Of a stretch of 64,000 nt of DNA, positions 60,432 through 64,000 are shown piece by piece (position 1 is the first letter of the stretch; each line of letters opens with the position of its first letter). The notes under the pieces are model-generated. The model ran no database searches, had not been told where the DNA came from, and was given only the letters and a program-made list of their open reading frames with translations. The DNA is taken from contig BCHX01000006.1 in assembly GCA_001599755.1 (NCBI GenBank), positions 2,467,336 through 2,531,335 on the forward strand, written 5' to 3'. This DNA is from Gliomastix tumulicola. Taxonomy: Eukaryota; Ascomycota; Sordariomycetes; Hypocreales; Bionectriaceae. The position numbers and the translations under genes were made by a program.

Positions 60432-61857
60432 TGTGATCGTTTGTGTAGCCACACCAGGGACAAAGACGTCCGGGCAGCTCGGGGAGGTCATGGATATAAA
60501 CCTCGTCCCTTGGGTAGAGAAAGGATTCGATACCCGGTGACGTGGGATGCCCGACCGGCCCAACTCCACCTGCCTGTCAGACCCTGACGTCTCGTTGATT
60601 TCATTGCTGACGGGACTTCGGTCGTGGGCTGCCGGGAATGTGGCCTCCGGGATCGCTTCACATGCCCGCTCGTCAGAGCACCGGTGACACTGCGCCGGGG
60701 GGTCTTCCTGGCATTCATTTGTCAAGCAGAAGAGACATCCTCATTGACAAGTAACGTTGGAGCGACGAACCCGCGTGGTGCTTAAGGTTGAATGATTAAG
60801 TTGCGTCGATAGCCGACGCCACGAAGATGGCATCAAACTCGTCCGAGTATGCCAGCCACTGGCTCAGGACGATCAATGTTGTAATCATGCTTTATGAACC
60901 TGTTTTTTCTCCGTTTGCCCGTCGGATTGCATCAAAAAAGTCGACTTAAAGCATAAAATCTCACCATCCAAGGTCAAAGTCCTCCCACCGCGCCGACTTT
61001 GCCTTACTCCTCCCAGCTACCCGCTCCACAGCTCGCTTCGGATATGAACAAATCATCGTCCCCAGATTTCCGATTCGAGTCGTCCTTTGCGACAGCTGTC
61101 ATTCTAGCCTACCAGGTGGTCCCAGTCGCCCCCAATCGGTCAGGGGTCTCCTCAGGGGTCTCCCATCGAGCGCGGCATAGCGACATCCACTAGCGTCCAT
61201 GCTGTCGGTCTATCAGAGGCTCAGAGTCGAGTGAAATCCTGGCGAATCCTGGCGGCTCCCTGGTTCTTCTTAGACCCCAATCCTTTATCTGTTATCTACG
61301 AGACAAGGGATGCCCACAAGGATAGTGCAGATGTCGACTTCAAGGTCATGGTTGGTGGATGAATGTGTAATAGAGGAGAAGGACCACACGAACTTTTGCA
61401 TTACCTCTCGTATATCTAAAGTCAGGTGAGCACCGAATTATTGACAGTTATGTGCATTAGTAGCTTTACCAGTCAGCCATTACTTATCTCTCTTCAGCGC
61501 TCAGCCACCAGAGTAGAAGTTCTCCATGTCCTCCCTCAACAACTATACACTTTGGGAAGCGATTCTTTCGAGTAGAGCCAAGCCATCAGTCCCCATTGTA
61601 GAAAGACATAAGTTGAGAGAAGCTATGTAATGCGTCCTCGCAGTTATAGAGCTAGTAAAAAGGTACATGATTGCTGCTTTGCCTTGCTAATGAGCAGCAA
61701 CAAGGTCTGACGCGCGTTGAGAGTCTGCTGGCATGTCGAATTTGGTATCATTGTCATTTCCTATTTCCACTACATGTCCGTAGCCTCTGTGTATCTACAA
61801 GGCAGTCTCTACCACCATCGATCATCTATGTACACCTGCGAAAGCCATGAAAAAAAA
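60432..61857. other. Intergenic interval (1.4 kb)
   Basis: Promoter of the P450 gene and 3' region of the transporter. No gene-like frame; 60900-61000 has A-tract and pyrimidine runs. Confidence 0.45.
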
Positions 61858-63711
61858 TCACGCTTGCTGGAAAGAGAAAGGCTTGCTGGCTGGAGGCGCC
61901 TTCATCATCTTGTCTATGGAAGCCCACAGACCCATGGTCATGAACAAACCCACTCCCGCAGCGATGAGGAATATGCTGATGACAAGGCCAAGAATGTTCT
62001 TGCGATGACACCAGGGTCGTCCAATCTGGCGCAGGTCTGCGTTTTGCATCCAGACCCAGGCGACACCCCAGTAGATGTAGCCGAAAATGGCTGCAAACAC
62101 GGCTCCCACGATAGCCAGGACTGCACTTGGTCAGTATGGGCGTCGATTTTCGAGGGTATAGGAGGGAGACTTACGAGTGGAAAAGGATGGAATGCACTGG
62201 GAGATGATGAACGCAATGGTCCAGAAAGTCGCTATTGGATGTCAGTACTGCTGGGCTTATACGACCGACAACCAATTAGAATCATGAACTCGAAATAAAC
62301 GCACCCAGAATACCGATACGGCTCAGCCAGCCCTTGAGGGTGTTCTCCGTGAGGTGTCGTCGATCATTGGCGAATATTCGCACCAGCACAAACCTGACCG
62401 TCACCGCTGCGTACAGGGCGCCCAGGAGGATAACGGTGGGAGTAAAGAACCCGGAGATCAGAGGCTTGAGAGCACCAGTGAGGCTCTTCACCGCAGGAGA
62501 CTGGATGTTCTCTCCGCCGATGCAACAGTACACGCACAGACCGTACAGCAGGAAGATGAAGTACTGCACGACCATGGACGTGTGAAGGGCCTTGGGGAAG
62601 TCACTGTATCGGCGATTAGCAAAACCTGCCACCAGATCCTACGGGGGGGGAAGGGGTAAGAGGAGAGTACCGTGGCTCCTTCATCTCCGCGATAAAGGTC
62701 GGGAAGGTGACTTGACCGATGAAAGCAAACGCCATGTTCAGAAACGAGATGACGATCGAGAGGACATTGGCAATCTTCTTCGGCCAAGGCGAGATGTCGG
62801 GCCAGTTCTCAGGCGAGAGATCGGTTGTCAAGTTCAGACTGATCTCAGGCGAGATTACTGAGGTGACCTCTGGTATGATCTCGGGTGGCATGTCCAGCCT
62901 GCCATCTCGGGACGCCTTTGTCGCCTTGTAGTGTATGCCTGCACCGACAATAGTCATGAGGATGCCCAGCAAGGTGAAGGCGACCGCGAAGAATGCCATC
63001 TTGGCGTGATACGACATCGAGGGGGGCATCGAGAGGCAGAAGCAGAAGAAGGCTCCGACGACACACCCGACCATTGTCGGGGAGAAGGTCACCGTATAGC
63101 CCTCGACCAACGACTCCAGAAGCTCGCCACACAGTTGGACATGCACTCCCATCACGGACTAATCAGGGGCACTGTTAGACTGGATCGTTTTTGTCCCGAA
63201 AAGCTGACACCGGGGGAAATTCCATCACACGTACGATGTTGTTGAGCACAAACATGCAGACTGTCAGCCAGTACCCGAACTTTGCATATCGACGGCCGAA
63301 GAGGAGCCTGCCGATGTCACAGACGTCCCGGACATCGCTGTGCCGGAGACAGAACCGCCACAGGATGTGGCTGGTGTAGCAGTACGTGATACCGATGAAG
63401 AACACGCTGCAGAGGGCCGGCACGATGCCCATCTCGGCGAACGCGGCCGGAAAGCTCATGATGGCCGCGCCGATGTACTCCGCCATCAGGAGGAAATTCG
63501 TCTTCTGCCAGGTGCAGGTCCGCTCCTTGTCGACGTATCGTTGTACCCCGTCGAGGCCCGGCTCCGGCTCCGACTCGACCTTGTCGATTCGGGGCGGGTT
63601 CGGCACGGGCGGGATTCCGCCGACATTGTCGAAGCCGGCCGTGATACCGGCGGAAACCCGTTCGAAGAAGCCACCAATGGCCGCGAAATCTGGGAGATTT
63701 ATGCCGAACAT
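61858..63711 (-). CDS. Amino-acid transporter (AAAP/MTR-like)
   Basis: Polytopic transporter of 527 aa; CDS complement(61858-62120, 62175-62231, 62305-62603, 62671-63158, 63235-63711) with four introns (GTACGT..GATTAG, GTACTC..TACAG, GTGCGT..AATAG, GTAAGT..GTGCAG). A hydrophilic N terminus of ~65 residues is followed by TM segments of the transmembrane amino-acid transporter family, starting with FLLMAEYIGAAIMSFPAAF, then ALCSVFFIGITYCYTSHILW and YAKFGYWLTVCMFVLNNI. The blocks IGQVTFPTFIAEMKEPRDFP and HTSMVVQYFIFLLYGLCVYC are the typical TM6-7 region of fungal neutral amino-acid permeases such as Neurospora MTR. Between TM5 and TM6 there is a long polar loop (about residues 225-265) rich in SPE units. 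It may supply or export amino acids for the NRPS, but housekeeping uptake is equally possible. Same direction as the P450. Confidence 0.88.
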
Positions 63712-64000
63712 GGTGTGATTGGGAATGGGTTTGTCCTGTACGAGGTAAAATGGGTTGGACAGCCCCCTTTATTAAATACCTTCAGTACCACGCCTCGGAA
63801 GGACGTTGCTCCTTTCTTGTTGAGACGGATTCCAAGAACGACGGGACAATAACAAACGTCCTTTGCTTGGTGTCTCGACGTCCCAACGTCCCAAAAGGTG
63901 GCTTGAGGTGGCTTTCTTGCGGCATTTTGTAAAACTCGTTACCATGGTACTGCGGGCTAAGTTTTCCGCCCGAGAAGAAAGAACATTTGGCGACAAGCTG

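Overview
The window is nuclear DNA of a filamentous ascomycete (Pezizomycotina, most likely a Sordariomycete). The evidence is short introns of about 50-90 nt with GT..AG borders and CTAAC/CTGAC branch points, GC-rich third codon positions, gene-sized intergenic spaces, and fungal families: a sconB/MET30 F-box protein, an AA13 starch monooxygenase, a WSC wall protein and a multimodular NRPS. I reconstructed 22 protein-coding genes by joining exons by eye. I saw no tRNA, rRNA, CRISPR array or intact transposon.

Left part (1-20 kb): an EXPERA-like membrane protein and a conserved fungal protein of unknown function converge. Then, across gene-poor spacers, come a secreted GH43 glycosidase, an intronless secreted PQQ-type sugar dehydrogenase of bacterial style, a 60-aa stress-type protein, a MYND-like zinc-finger protein with tandem repeats, a MATE-like transporter, an alpha/beta hydrolase, a single-pass membrane protein and a small hydrophilic protein.

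Middle part (20-44 kb): mostly housekeeping genes. These are SCF-sconB (sulfur regulation), a secreted GH64 beta-1,3-glucanase, saccharopine dehydrogenase (lys1, with a perfect CPC1/GCN4 site 113 bp upstream and a GC-AG intron), the mitochondrial succinate/fumarate carrier, twinfilin, a WSC-domain wall protein, ribosomal protein eS7, dynactin p62 and an AA13-CBM20 starch LPMO.

Right part (44-64 kb): a probable secondary-metabolite cluster. An intronless 4451-aa tetramodular NRPS, (A-T-C)x4 with a degenerate N-terminal C remnant and a terminal C domain of SHxxxDG type, is transcribed divergently from a small SET/post-SET protein. Next to it are a microsomal cytochrome P450 and an amino-acid transporter. 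A tetrapeptide backbone, released by the terminal C domain and oxidised by the P450, is the inferred product; its identity is unknown. This cluster is the best candidate for an undescribed system in the window.
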